Assembly (NCBI RefSeq): GCF_900102345.1
Contig: NZ_FNKB01000001.1
Location: 1,426,001-1,490,000 of the forward strand
DNA: 64,000 nt
Direction of reading: 5' to 3'
From: Leucobacter chromiiresistens
GTDB taxonomy: Bacteria > Actinomycetota > Actinomycetes > Actinomycetales > Microbacteriaceae
Positions 33,566 to 42,167 of this stretch are shown piece by piece. Both the position numbers and the translations under genes were made by a program. Numbering within the stretch: position 1 is the stretch's first letter; every line of letters begins with the position of its first letter. The notes beneath the pieces are model-generated. The model was not told the DNA's origin, did not search any database, and worked only from the letters and a program-made list of their open reading frames with translations.

Positions 33566-34030
33566 GTGACGTCGAACTCGGAGTCGGAACCGGAGTCGAA
33601 GCCACCCGGGTGGAACCAGCTCGCCCCGATCGGAGCGCTGCTGGCCGCGGTGGTGTTTCTCGGCGCAGGAGCGGTCAACACCGCGGTGCATCCCGATTCC
33701 CGGTGGTCGCTCGGGTGGGTGTTCGTTCTGGTGGTGGTTCCCGGGGTCGCAGCGGGCTGCATTGCAGGTCTCGGTGCACGGCTCGGCGTGTGGATCGCGC
33801 GCATCAGTCACGAGTCGACACTCAAAGGGGATATCTCGGTCGGTGCGCGTGCGATCGGTGCCGGTGTCGGCGGGGCTCTGACGGGAATGCTTCCCATCGG
33901 CTCCCTCGTGAGCCTGTTCGAGTGGGCGCCGCACGCGGGAGCCTGCATGCAGCTCTCCATGCTCGTGCTGTTCGGCGTCTTCGCGGGGTACGTCATGCTC
34001 GGTTCTCGACGGGGTTCCCGCACGGGATAG
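33566..34030 (+). CDS. Small integral membrane protein, unknown function
   Basis: 154 residues, GTG start. About four membrane segments (for example LAPIGALLAAVVFLGAGAV, SLGWVFVLVVVPGVAAG) follow a Ser/Glu-rich head. It resembles no family I recognise. It is divergent from the TetR gene and may share its operator. Confidence 0.65.
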   Translation: MTSNSESEPESKPPGWNQLAPIGALLAAVVFLGAGAVNTAVHPDSRWSLGWVFVLVVVPGVAAGCIAGLGARLGVWIARISHESTLKGDISVGARAIGAGVGGALTGMLPIGSLVSLFEWAPHAGACMQLSMLVLFGVFAGYVMLGSRRGSRTG

Positions 34031-34214
34031 GCCGCGCGAGCCCCACCGAAGTCGCAGCCTCGAGGGCTCGCCGCACGCGGTCGATCGCCGCATTGCGCCG
34101 CATTTCGCCGAGCTGGCGGTCATTCCACCCGTTGTCGGAGGGAGCGGGTAACGTGACACTCAGACGACCGGCACCACGCCGGTCAGCCCGATGACGGGCG
34201 TGAGGGGGAAGAAA

Positions 34215-34685
34215 ATGGCGCAGATCAGTACGGCCGATCTCTACGACGAGCGCGGCAGCGAGCTGCGGTCGGTGTCGTTGCAGCTGCAGAACATCGGCGG
34301 CATGACCGGGTTCACCGGGCCGGTGCGCACGCTGCGGTGCTTTCAAGACAACGCCCTGATTCGGCAGACGCTCTCGAGCGACGGGCACGGCGCCGTGCTC
34401 GTGATCGACGGCGGCGGCTCGCTCGAGACCGCGCTCGTGGGCGACCAGATCGCCGAGCTCGCCTGCGACAACGGGTGGGCGGGGCTCATCGTGCACGGCG
34501 CGATCCGCGACCGCGTCGCGATCGGCACGCTCCCGTTCGGCGTGAAGGCGCTCGGATCGAACCCCGCGAAGTCGACGAAGACGGGCGCGGGCGAGGTCGA
34601 CGTGCCGGTCGAGATCGGGGGAGTGGAGTTCCGCCCCGGCGTCACCGTGTGGTGCGACGAAGACGGGATCCTGGTCGAGGCGTAA
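34215..34685 (+). CDS. rraA: RraA-family protein
   Basis: 156 residues from ATG 34215, preceded by GAGGGGGAAG. The family core GSLETALVGDQIAELACDNG and IVHGAIRDRVAIG is clear, and its Arg-Asp pair is the one used for substrate and metal binding in HMG/CHA aldolases. The RraA branch in E. coli inhibits RNase E. Which role applies here cannot be told. It stands alone. Confidence 0.9.
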   Translation: MAQISTADLYDERGSELRSVSLQLQNIGGMTGFTGPVRTLRCFQDNALIRQTLSSDGHGAVLVIDGGGSLETALVGDQIAELACDNGWAGLIVHGAIRDRVAIGTLPFGVKALGSNPAKSTKTGAGEVDVPVEIGGVEFRPGVTVWCDEDGILVEA

Positions 34686-34727
34686 CCCGCCCCGCCAGCC
34701 GGGCGTGGCCCGGCCTATGATGCGAGT

Positions 34728-35567
34728 ATGACCGAGCGCTTTCGAGCTTCGCTTCCGTTCGTGCCGTACGTCGCGGTGTCGCTCGTGCACGTCATCGCCT
34801 GCTTCGGGCAGTACGCGTTCGAGGGGTGGACCAAGCTGCTGCTCATGCCGGCGCTCGCCGCCGGCGTCATAGCGGCGGTCGCGTTCGTACCCGAGCTGCG
34901 CATCCGCCCGGTGCCCGCCGGCGCGCTCGCCCTGCTGCTCGCCGCCCTGGCGGGCTCGTGGCTCGGCGACGGCGCCGCGACGTTCTTCCCGATGCTCGAC
35001 AGCGAGCTGCCGGCAATGCTCGTCTGCTTCGGGATCGCGCACCTCGCCTACATCGTGCTGCTCTGGCGCGTGCCGGGCGTCGCGCGGCGTCGCCTGCCCG
35101 CCTGGAGCCTCGTGTACGTGATCGCGTACCTCGTGCTCATCGCGCTGCTGCTGCCGCACACGAAGTCGCTGTCGATCCCCGTCATGGCGTACGGGCTCGT
35201 GCTCGTCGGCACCGCCGCGCTCGCCACGCGCTGCGGCCCGGTCATCGCGTGGGGCGGCGCGTTCTTTCTGCTCTCCGACGCGATCCTCGCCTTCCGGCTG
35301 TTCGTGCCGGGCAGCACCACCTGGACGAGCGGCGTCGTCATGCTCACCTACACGATCGGGCAGGGCCTGCTCGCGTACGGCATCGTGGCGGCGCTGCGGC
35401 GGCGCGCGCCCACGGGCGAGGTGCCCGGTGCCGGCGGCAGCCCGGTGCAGCAGCCCGGTACCGGCGGCAGCTCGGCGCAGGCGCCCGGTGCCGGCAGCAA
35501 CACCGTGCAGGCGCCCGGCGACGCGGGCCCCGCTATGCCTCCGGCAGGATCCTCAGCAGCTTCTTGA
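34728..35567 (+). CDS. YhhN-type lysoplasmalogenase-like membrane protein
   Basis: 279 residues. About eight membrane segments; the conserved acidic residues in GSWLGDGAATFF and FFLLSDAILAFRLF fit the YhhN/TMEM86 family, whose characterised member hydrolyses lysoplasmalogen. The last about 50 residues are a low-complexity PGAGGS-type tail. The tail overlaps the convergent Nudix-NYN gene by 35 bases. Confidence 0.82.
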   Translation: MTERFRASLPFVPYVAVSLVHVIACFGQYAFEGWTKLLLMPALAAGVIAAVAFVPELRIRPVPAGALALLLAALAGSWLGDGAATFFPMLDSELPAMLVCFGIAHLAYIVLLWRVPGVARRRLPAWSLVYVIAYLVLIALLLPHTKSLSIPVMAYGLVLVGTAALATRCGPVIAWGGAFFLLSDAILAFRLFVPGSTTWTSGVVMLTYTIGQGLLAYGIVAALRRRAPTGEVPGAGGSPVQQPGTGGSSAQAPGAGSNTVQAPGDAGPAMPPAGSSAAS

Positions 35568-36429
35568 CGCCGCGCACCGTGGTGGCGCCCGCGGCGCCGA
35601 CCCGCACGCGCAGCTCCGCGTCGCTCGTGACGACCGTGGTGATCGATCCGCTCGCGCTCAGCGCCTCGACGGCGCTCACGATCGTGTCGTCGCCCGTCTC
35701 GGCGGCGCTCAGCACCCGCACCCGGTCGGTGCTGTCGATGCCGCGGGCGTTGCCCTCGACCACGAGAATCCAGTCGGGGTAGACGCGGTCGAGGCCCGGC
35801 ACGCGGGGCTCGGCGAGGTCGAGGAACCCGGCGCGCACCCCGTTCGAGGTCTCCAGGTAGCGGTGCAGGCGGTCGCGCAGGCCCTCGGCGGCGCCGCGGC
35901 GATCCTTCCACCAGCCGTTCGGCACGCTGCCGATCACGTTCGCGGCGTCGACCACCACCGTGGGCGGCGGGCCGAGCAGGGGCCGCAAGATCTGCCAGCT
36001 CGACGCGAACGCCGGGTGCAGGGGCAGGTTCTCGACCTCTTCGAGCGCGACCCACGCGAGGGCGTGGCTCTCGGGGTCGGTGATCTCGGGCTCGAACTGC
36101 TGCACCACGTCGGCGATGACCGTCGTGTACGTCCATCCCTCGCGGTCGAGCACGTGGGTGTAGCGGGGGCGCACCGCGTCATCGGGAACGCCCGCCTCCT
36201 CCTGCGCCTCGCGGATCGCGCCGTCGTTCGCGAACTCGCCCTCGTGTCGGGCGCCGCCCGGGATGCCCCAGGTGTCGCCGTGGTCGCTCCAGGTGACGCG
36301 GTGCTGCATCAGGATCGCGTCGCGGGCGTGGTCGTAGGCCAGCAGCCCGGCGGCGCCGAAGCGGCCCCAGTAGCGCCCGCCGTCGCCCGCCGTGACCCAG
36401 GCGTCACCGGGGTTTCGAAGGTCGCTCAT
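35533..36429 (-). CDS. Nudix hydrolase fused to a NYN/PIN-like nuclease domain
   Basis: 298 residues from ATG 36429 (GTG 36435 possible). Residues about 20-145 form a Nudix domain with a complete box, GARHEGEFANDGAIREAQEE, ending AGV. Residues about 155-298 look like a NYN/YacP-type ribonuclease fold with acidic residues in VVVDAANVIGS, AETGDDTIV and VTSDAELRV. The combination suggests nucleotide or RNA turnover, with both activities in one chain; this is inference. Confidence 0.8.
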   Translation of the reverse strand: MSDLRNPGDAWVTAGDGGRYWGRFGAAGLLAYDHARDAILMQHRVTWSDHGDTWGIPGGARHEGEFANDGAIREAQEEAGVPDDAVRPRYTHVLDREGWTYTTVIADVVQQFEPEITDPESHALAWVALEEVENLPLHPAFASSWQILRPLLGPPPTVVVDAANVIGSVPNGWWKDRRGAAEGLRDRLHRYLETSNGVRAGFLDLAEPRVPGLDRVYPDWILVVEGNARGIDSTDRVRVLSAAETGDDTIVSAVEALSASGSITTVVTSDAELRVRVGAAGATTVRGVKKLLRILPEA

Positions 36430-36572
36430 GGTCACAGCGTATCTGCGACCTGCCGCTTCGCGCGCGTGTCGGTCGCCCCATTGCGGGAATGCGCGGATGG
36501 TGTCAGGGCGTTGTGGTCGGTGCGGCGGGTGATTCCGGCCCTGCCGCGTTCTGTGCTGTTCGAGGAGGATGC

Positions 36573-37028
36573 ATGTCGACCGATGTCGAGCCCTACGCCG
36601 CCGCTGCCCGTGACGCCGCCGCGCGCGGGCTTGCTGTCTCGTTTGTCGCGCGCACGCCGGGGGAGCGGCCCGCGCCCGTCGAGGGCGTCGAACTCGTGAA
36701 GACGATCGTGGTGCAGACGAAGCGGGGCTTCGTGCTCGTGCTCACCCCCGTCGACGCGCAGTTCTCGTGGGCGAAGCTGCGGGCGCACCTCGGCGTCAAC
36801 AAGCTGTCGCTGCCCGACGCCGACGGCGCGCTCGCTGCGACCGGCTACGTGCGCGGCACGATCACGCCGCTGGGAGCTGCGGGATCCTGGCCCGTCGTGC
36901 TCGATGCCCGGTTGGCGGGGCGCCGGATCGCGATCGGCTCTGGGAGTGCCGAGTACGGGGCGCTGGTGGCGGCCGATGAGCTGGTGGATGCGTATTCTGC
37001 TGCCGTCGTCGATCTCGCTGCTGAGTGA
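36573..37028 (+). CDS. YbaK/EbsC-type aminoacyl-tRNA deacylase
   Basis: 151 residues from ATG 36573, with GAGGAGG four bases before it. The YbaK fold is recognisable by ELVKTIVVQTKRGFVLVLTP, NKLSLPDAD and YVRGTITPLG. Members clear misacylated tRNA such as Cys-tRNA(Pro) or Ala-tRNA(Pro). It lies next to a tRNA-Pro gene, probably by chance. Confidence 0.88.
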   Translation: MSTDVEPYAAAARDAAARGLAVSFVARTPGERPAPVEGVELVKTIVVQTKRGFVLVLTPVDAQFSWAKLRAHLGVNKLSLPDADGALAATGYVRGTITPLGAAGSWPVVLDARLAGRRIAIGSGSAEYGALVAADELVDAYSAAVVDLAAE

Positions 37029-37208
37029 GTCTCTTCGCGGGCTCGCGTTGGTCTTCTGATCGGCTTCGTAGTGGGTGGCGCGCCCGGGTTTCTGCGGCTG
37101 TGGCGCGATTTCTCGCCGTTGGTTCGATCCGCCCTCCGAGTGTGGGTAATATAGAGGGGTTGCCTCGGCAGCGCAGGCCAGACTCTGACCGGCGAAGCTG
37201 AAGAACAA

Positions 37209-37277
<69 letters not shown>

Positions 37278-37288
37278 GAAGTGAACAA

Positions 37289-37362
37289 CGGGATGTGGCG
37301 CAGCTTGGTAGCGCACCTGACTGGGGGTCAGGGGGTCGCAGGTTCAAATCCTGTCATCCCGA
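37289..37362 (+). tRNA. tRNA-Pro (anticodon GGG)
   Basis: 74 bases forming a full cloverleaf. The acceptor CGGGATG pairs with CATCCCG, followed by discriminator A. The D stem is GCGC, the anticodon stem CCTGA/TCAGG has loop CTGGGGG (anticodon GGG), and the T loop is GGTTCAAATCC. CCA is not encoded. Its 3' end adjoins the integrase end of a mobile element, so it is the likely attachment gene. Confidence 0.93.
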
Positions 37363-37367
37363 CAGAA

Positions 37368-37402
37368 AAGCCCTGGTGAGACGGTAAATCTCACCGGGGC
37401 TT
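37368..37402 (+). terminator. Hairpin terminator after tRNA-Pro
   Basis: AAGCCCTGGTGAGA (37368-37381) pairs with TCTCACCGGGGCTT through a 7-base loop: a 14-base stem with one G-T pair, six bases after the tRNA. It can terminate the tRNA from the left and the integrase transcript from the right. Confidence 0.8.
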
Positions 37403-37489
37403 CGTCGTTCCCGCGGAGGGTTTATGTAAGCCTCGGTCGTTCCGGAGTTCTCGTGCGGGAGTAAGCCCGATGAGCCTGCTTATGACGAG

Positions 37490-37511
37490 CCGGGACCAAA
37501 CCGGGACCAAT
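37490..37511. repeat. Tandem CCGGGACCAA direct repeat near the attachment site
   Basis: CCGGGACCAAA is followed directly by CCGGGACCAAT. It lies between tRNA-Pro and the integrase stop codon, where arm-type integrase binding sites are often found. Function is inferred from position only. Confidence 0.55.
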
Positions 37512-37531
37512 CGGCGTGATTCGCCTTCCCG

Positions 37532-38752
37532 TCATCGACTGAGCGAAGGACTACGCGAGTTCCGCGCCGATCGTTCGGCGCCCTTGGTATTTTGACCGCT
37601 GAGGAATGCGTTGGCCTGCGCTGCGGCGTCGGCGAGGTGTCGGGTATCGGGGTGCAGATACCCTCGCGTGGTTTCCAGCGACTTGTGTCCGAGGATGCCT
37701 TGGAGCACGTGCAGCGGGATGCCCGCGTCGGCGAGCCAGGTCGCTCCGGTGTGCCGAAGGCCGTGCCGGGTGAGGTTCGGCAGCCCGAGCTGGGAGACCA
37801 GCGCATCCCACTTCGTGGCATCGCGAACGGTCGCTGTTGTGAGGACACCCCCGCGTGGCCCGGTGAGGAGTCGCTCCTCCGGTGCGCGATCAGATGTAAG
37901 GCGTTGGAGGACGGGCTCGAGGTGTTGCAGGATCGGGACGTGTCGAATCTCGCGCCCCTTGGTCTGCTTCGTGACGAGCCCGCCGGAGCCGGGAAAGGTT
38001 TGGCGTCGGATCGTTACGATACGCTGATCCCAATCCACGTCGCCGACCTGGAGCCCCGCGATTTCGGATCCTCGGGAAGCGAGTAACGCGCAAAGCATGA
38101 CGAAGTCCGAATAGCTCTGGTGGACCTTGCCGCAAGCATCTGCCAAGGAGTTGAGCGTCGAAAGATCCTTGAGAGCGTGCACTCGCGGGGACGAGTCGTT
38201 CTCGACGACGGTGAGTGCGGTTTTGCCGAGGCTGCGGCGCGAACGCTGGCGAGCAGGGTTGCTCGGGATGACGTCGTCGCGGACTGCTTCGTCGAGCACG
38301 CGCACGAGCGGTGCGATCGTGTTCTTGATCGTCGAGGCGGAGCAGTGTTTCTCCCATTCATCGATCGTGCGATCGATCATGCCTGCCGTGATCTGCGAGA
38401 TCGGGAGATGCCCCAGAGATGGCAGCACGCGCAGGCGGAGCCCGACTTTGTATCCGTCAACCGTGGAGGTGGGATCCAGCCCACGCATCCAACGGTCGCC
38501 GATAAAGGTCACGTACTCCGACAGCGAGATACGACGGTCGAGCCCGATCTTGGCAGAGGCCTGCAGACTCTGAAAGAACTCCTCGGCGGCTTCTTCGTCG
38601 GGAACGACGAGCGCACGAACCATCCTCTTCTTCGTCTCCGGGTCTGTCCATCTTGCCCGGGCGCGGATACCGGATCGGCGGTACTCGAGATCGGTGGCGA
38701 CCTTCACCCCGATCGGCGGAATGGGCGACGGGCCGCTGTCAGCGCCGCTCAT
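37532..38752 (-). CDS. int: Tyrosine-type integrase of the element
   Basis: 406 residues. An N-terminal arm-binding and core-binding region (about 1-180, with STVDGYKVGLRLRVLPSLGH) precedes the catalytic domain: Arg in ASRGSEIAGL, Lys in TKQTKGREIRHVPI, HGLRHTGATW, LGHKSLETTR and Tyr in GYLHPDTR. All catalytic residues are present. It integrates and, with the excisionase, excises the element at tRNA-Pro. It overlaps the excisionase gene by 14 bases. Confidence 0.95.
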   Translation of the reverse strand: MSGADSGPSPIPPIGVKVATDLEYRRSGIRARARWTDPETKKRMVRALVVPDEEAAEEFFQSLQASAKIGLDRRISLSEYVTFIGDRWMRGLDPTSTVDGYKVGLRLRVLPSLGHLPISQITAGMIDRTIDEWEKHCSASTIKNTIAPLVRVLDEAVRDDVIPSNPARQRSRRSLGKTALTVVENDSSPRVHALKDLSTLNSLADACGKVHQSYSDFVMLCALLASRGSEIAGLQVGDVDWDQRIVTIRRQTFPGSGGLVTKQTKGREIRHVPILQHLEPVLQRLTSDRAPEERLLTGPRGGVLTTATVRDATKWDALVSQLGLPNLTRHGLRHTGATWLADAGIPLHVLQGILGHKSLETTRGYLHPDTRHLADAAAQANAFLSGQNTKGAERSARNSRSPSLSR

Positions 38753-38939
38753 TGCTCAGAGACTCCAGCCAGGTTTCGACTGCGTCGAGCCGATACCGGG
38801 TGATGCCGCCCAGCTTGAGGAAGGGAGGCCCTTTCTCGTCTGCGCGCCACCGCGACAGCGTTGACTCCGACACCTTCAGGAGCGCCGCGACCTCGTGACT
38901 GTCGAGGAGCGGTGAGGTCAGGACTGGCTGGTCGCTCAT
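38739..38939 (-). CDS. xis: Excisionase-type helix-turn-helix protein
   Basis: 66 residues from ATG 38939, which overlaps the upstream stop (ATGA). It is a MerR/AlpA-like winged helix: DSHEVAALLKVSESTLSRWR, then GPPFLKLGGITRYRLDAVE. Such proteins bend DNA at att sites to favour excision. Overlap with int means that both are made from the same transcript. Confidence 0.88.
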   Translation of the reverse strand: MSDQPVLTSPLLDSHEVAALLKVSESTLSRWRADEKGPPFLKLGGITRYRLDAVETWLESLSNERR

Positions 38940-39580
38940 CGCTGTTCCTGCCACTCGAGGTTCGTGATCTCGCGGATCGTGGCGTCCTGCTCGGCCCGCC
39001 GTGCGACGATCTGTTCTTCCACGAAGGCGAGGAAGTCCTCCGTCCGATTCGTGACGGGGCGCTCGGTCGTGTCGGGCGGGGTCCAGTCCTCGGCTTCACC
39101 GCCCGGCCACGCTGTGCTGCGGGTGGGGCGGTCGCGGTCGAGCCGGGTACCGGAGATCGTGACCCAGTCCCGCAGCCGCTCCCTGGCGATGGCGAAGTCG
39201 TAGTGCCAGGCGAGGGCCTGGTTGCCTTTGGCTTGCGGGTCGAAGCAGAATAGCCAGTGCTGCCGCAGCGCCGAAAGTTCCCAGAGCAACTCGGGATGCC
39301 GATGCCACATCGGGGGCACGACCTGGGCGGGCAGCCCATAGGTGTGGCGGAGCCAGTCGACCCAGGCGTTGAGGTCGAGGAGTTCCTGCTCGAGATCCTG
39401 CGGGGGCAGGGTGCGCCAGTTGATCGGTCTCGGGACCGCGCCGAGTGTCGCGGCGATGTCGTTGGCGTAGGCCTGCTTCGCGACCTGCCGAGCCTGCGCC
39501 TCGACCTCGGGCGGCAGCGCCGCATCCGTTACGTTCGGCTCGTCGCCGTCAATACTGGACGGGCTGGTATCGGTGTTCAT
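38936..39580 (-). CDS. DUF4913-type protein
   Basis: 214 residues from ATG 39580. The central block WVDWLRHTYGLPAQVVPPMW followed by HPELLWELSALRQHW fits DUF4913, found on actinobacterial mobile elements. An acidic, disordered N-terminus and a charged C-terminus flank it. No catalytic motif is visible, and its function is unknown. It is coupled to xis. Confidence 0.78.
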   Translation of the reverse strand: MNTDTSPSSIDGDEPNVTDAALPPEVEAQARQVAKQAYANDIAATLGAVPRPINWRTLPPQDLEQELLDLNAWVDWLRHTYGLPAQVVPPMWHRHPELLWELSALRQHWLFCFDPQAKGNQALAWHYDFAIARERLRDWVTISGTRLDRDRPTRSTAWPGGEAEDWTPPDTTERPVTNRTEDFLAFVEEQIVARRAEQDATIREITNLEWQEQR

Positions 39581-39693
39581 CAGAGAGCTCCATCCACGAG
39601 GAGAAAGAGGAGTGCGCCGCTGGGCGGCGCCCCGAATCAGAGGGCGGGTGCGGCGGCCAGGAGGAGACACGGGCGCTGGCTGCCGCACCCGCG

Positions 39694-40218
39694 TCATCGG
39701 GCGACGGCTTCCCGCTGCTCCGGGTCGGCGCCCGCCGTCGCGGGGGCTTCGGGATCGAGCTGCGCTTCGCGTTCGGCGAGGGCCTGCTGCACCTGGTCAC
39801 GGGTCGCCGTGTCTCGCTGCGCGGCGTCGCGTTCGGGGCGGCGGCGTTCGACGGTGTAGTCGGTGGTGTTATTGTCGTGCCCGATGCGGGAGGCGACGAA
39901 CTGCTGCTTCTTTACGCCCTCGCTGTTGACGTAGTCGCGGGGTTCAACCACGGCGATGAAGTTGTCGCCCTTCTGGAACTTCGCGAAGGCGCGCTCTGCG
40001 GACTTGCGGAACATCACCAGGTCACCGAACTGCGGGGGCAGGTCCGTGAACGTGCCGTCGGGTTCGGGCTGAGACTTCGGCTCACCGATCCGGGCATAGA
40101 AGCGCGCATCGCCTCTGCTGGTGAACGTCAGCTCCGGGTCGGAGGCGATGAATCCCCAGAGCGGCTTCTTCTTCTGCGGCTGCTGCTCCTGGGTCTGTTC
40201 CTGCGGTTCTTCGGCCAT
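39694..40218 (-). CDS. ssb: Single-stranded DNA-binding protein (element copy)
   Basis: 174 residues. An OB fold is suggested by ELTFTSRGDARFYARIGE, FGDLVMFRKSAERAFAKF and KGDNFIAVVEPRDYVN. The N-terminus is Gln/Lys-rich and the C-terminal 50 residues are disordered. It does not end in the acidic tip of cellular SSB. It probably protects transferred single strands or supports element replication. GAGGAG precedes the start. Confidence 0.8.
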   Translation of the reverse strand: MAEEPQEQTQEQQPQKKKPLWGFIASDPELTFTSRGDARFYARIGEPKSQPEPDGTFTDLPPQFGDLVMFRKSAERAFAKFQKGDNFIAVVEPRDYVNSEGVKKQQFVASRIGHDNNTTDYTVERRRPERDAAQRDTATRDQVQQALAEREAQLDPEAPATAGADPEQREAVAR

Positions 40219-40271
40219 CAGCTTTACTCCTCTGCTCGCGCCCCGGCACGGAGTATGTCGGGGTCACCAGA

Positions 40272-40279
40272 CAGGTACG
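40272..40279 (-). promoter_or_regulatory. Recurrent CGTACCTG leader motif, copy ahead of ssb
   Basis: CGTACCTG (minus strand) lies 54 bases upstream of the ssb start, in the context GGGTCCGTACCTGTCTGG followed by TGACCCC. See the other five copies at 44757, 46276, 48279, 48655 and 58887. Confidence 0.55.
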
Positions 40280-40293
40280 GACCCGGCCAGGAC

Positions 40294-42096
40294 CTACGCG
40301 GTCTCCCCGTCTGGCTCCGGAGAGGCCACGGTCGTGGAGCCCTGCTGGAGGGCCTGTTCGACCTCGGCACGGTCGGCGCGGAGCTGCGTCGCGTCCGCGC
40401 GTGCGGTCCAGGGGCGGAGCTTGGTGATGATCGGACGGGCGGTGCGGAGCATCACGACGCCGGTGCCAAATGGCAAGGTTCGCAACACGTCCGGCGGGAG
40501 GATCGGCACCCTGCGGATCGATCGCTGATTCGAGTGCGACCCGTAGGCGTCGGTCGTGATCGAGTCGGTGGTCTCGTCCCGGTCGCCGATCAATGTCGCG
40601 AGATCCTGCAAGTCGCGGGAGTTGGAGGCCCCGCCAAGGATGATCTTCACGATCGAGGCGTCCCAGATCGCGTTCGCCTGGTTCTCGCCCCATTTTTCCC
40701 GCGCCTGCGCGAGAGACTGCAGCACCGGTAGCGACGTGATCCCCGTCCCTCCGCCTTCCGCCATCAACGTCGGCAGCGACGGAAGCGGGGCGAGGTTGCC
40801 GATCTCGTCTAGCGCGAGCAGCAGTGGCGGATCCAAGCGGGCGCCCGGTGAACGGGCGGCGATCTTGCGGGCGGTCTCGACGAGGTCTTCGATGAAGGCC
40901 GCCACCAGCGCCGACGATGCTCCAGCCCCGGCGCCGGTCGCGAGCAGATACAGCGTGCCGTTGTCGCGGAGGAACGCTTCTGGATCGAATTCCTCGCCGG
41001 GCGCGGGGGTGACCGCGTCGAGCACGCGGGGGTCTGCGAGCGCGGAGAACGCCAGCGAGACGCCCTGCCAGATCGAGTCTCTCGTGCGGGGGTCTGCCTG
41101 GACCATCGCGTCGAGGGAATCCGCCCACCCTTCGGCCGCGTCAGGATGCGAGGAGAGGATCCGCGCGGCGTCGGCTGCGAGCGTCGGGTTCAGCGCCCAC
41201 TGGTACAGGGTCTTCGCATCGCGGCCGTCGAGCGCTGCGGCGTGGAGCAGCCCCTGGATCGCGGCCGTGGTTTTCCCTTCCCAGAAGCCGGCGTCCTGCA
41301 CGCCACCAAACCCGGTTGCTGTCGCGAGGCCTTTGGCGCGGATCATCGCGGTCAGGGGGTCGTGGCAGCCGCGCACGGGCGACCAGCGCATCCCCGCGGG
41401 CAGGCCGGGAGCGAGCTGTTGCGGATCGAACACCGCGACCTTCCCCTTGCGTGCTCGTGCCTGCATCGTCGCGGTGAGATTGTCGGGCCTGGTCGACGTC
41501 GCGATCACCGCGCCTGGGGCGTCCAGGATCGCGTTCAGGGCCACGAAATAACCTTTCCCGGCACGCGGTGGCCCAATGAGGAGGATCGAATCCTCCACCG
41601 TCGCCCACACCTGCCCGCCTTTCCCGTGCCCGAGGAGATACCCGACCTCGTGCGGGGCGACCTTCCCGACGAGGGAGGGTCGCAGCGTGGCGGCCTTCTT
41701 GACGAGTGCTTTCGGGGAGGCGGCGCGGGCGATCTCCACCGCAGAGGCGGTGCCTGCCAGCCGGTGCGGATCCGTGGTCGCACGCGCCCGCAGGATCAGG
41801 CGCGCCACGACCCACCCGACCGCGACCACCGCGAGGAGGAAGATCGTGACGACGATCCAGTACAAGATCGGGCTCAGGCCCTCCGCTCCGAGCGCCGTCC
41901 CCGGATCGGTCGGGGTTGCGAGGACGCCAATGCCGGACGTCATCCCGCCTTCGGGCTCCGGCAGGCCCGTGAGGAACGCGGTGACGGAGCCCGCGAGTCG
42001 GAGTAGCAGCGCGAACGCGGCGGCCGCGACAAGCGCTCCGAGGGCGAGATTGATGAAGATGTCGTTGGCGGGTTTCGCCTGCACTGGCCCGGACAT
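40294..42096 (-). CDS. traG: VirD4/TraG-type coupling ATPase
   Basis: 600 residues. Two N-terminal membrane segments (IFINLALGALVAAAAFALLL and ILYWIVVTIFLLAVVAVGWV) anchor it. The P-loop is LIGPPRAGKGYFV (about residue 175) and Walker B is LLALDEIGNLAPL. It brings the DNA-relaxase complex to the secretion channel. A 15-base-pair hairpin sits just before its start codon and covers the region where a ribosome-binding site would lie. Confidence 0.93.
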   Translation of the reverse strand: MSGPVQAKPANDIFINLALGALVAAAAFALLLRLAGSVTAFLTGLPEPEGGMTSGIGVLATPTDPGTALGAEGLSPILYWIVVTIFLLAVVAVGWVVARLILRARATTDPHRLAGTASAVEIARAASPKALVKKAATLRPSLVGKVAPHEVGYLLGHGKGGQVWATVEDSILLIGPPRAGKGYFVALNAILDAPGAVIATSTRPDNLTATMQARARKGKVAVFDPQQLAPGLPAGMRWSPVRGCHDPLTAMIRAKGLATATGFGGVQDAGFWEGKTTAAIQGLLHAAALDGRDAKTLYQWALNPTLAADAARILSSHPDAAEGWADSLDAMVQADPRTRDSIWQGVSLAFSALADPRVLDAVTPAPGEEFDPEAFLRDNGTLYLLATGAGAGASSALVAAFIEDLVETARKIAARSPGARLDPPLLLALDEIGNLAPLPSLPTLMAEGGGTGITSLPVLQSLAQAREKWGENQANAIWDASIVKIILGGASNSRDLQDLATLIGDRDETTDSITTDAYGSHSNQRSIRRVPILPPDVLRTLPFGTGVVMLRTARPIITKLRPWTARADATQLRADRAEVEQALQQGSTTVASPEPDGETA

Positions 42097-42101
42097 GACA
42101 A

Positions 42102-42148
42102 CGCACCTGCTTCCTGCCCCGATACGGAGGGGTCAGGAAGCAGGTGCG
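42102..42148 (-). promoter_or_regulatory. Strong hairpin adjoining the coupling-protein start codon
   Basis: CGCACCTGCTTCCTG (42102-42116) is perfectly complementary to 42134-42148, and inner CCCC/GGGG (42117-42120, 42129-42132) extend the stem around an 8-base loop. It ends five bases before ATG 42096. The right arm on the plus strand contains the variant CAGGTGCG of the recurrent motif. Confidence 0.75.
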
Positions 42149-42167
42149 GCAGCAGCCGGGCCGACGG

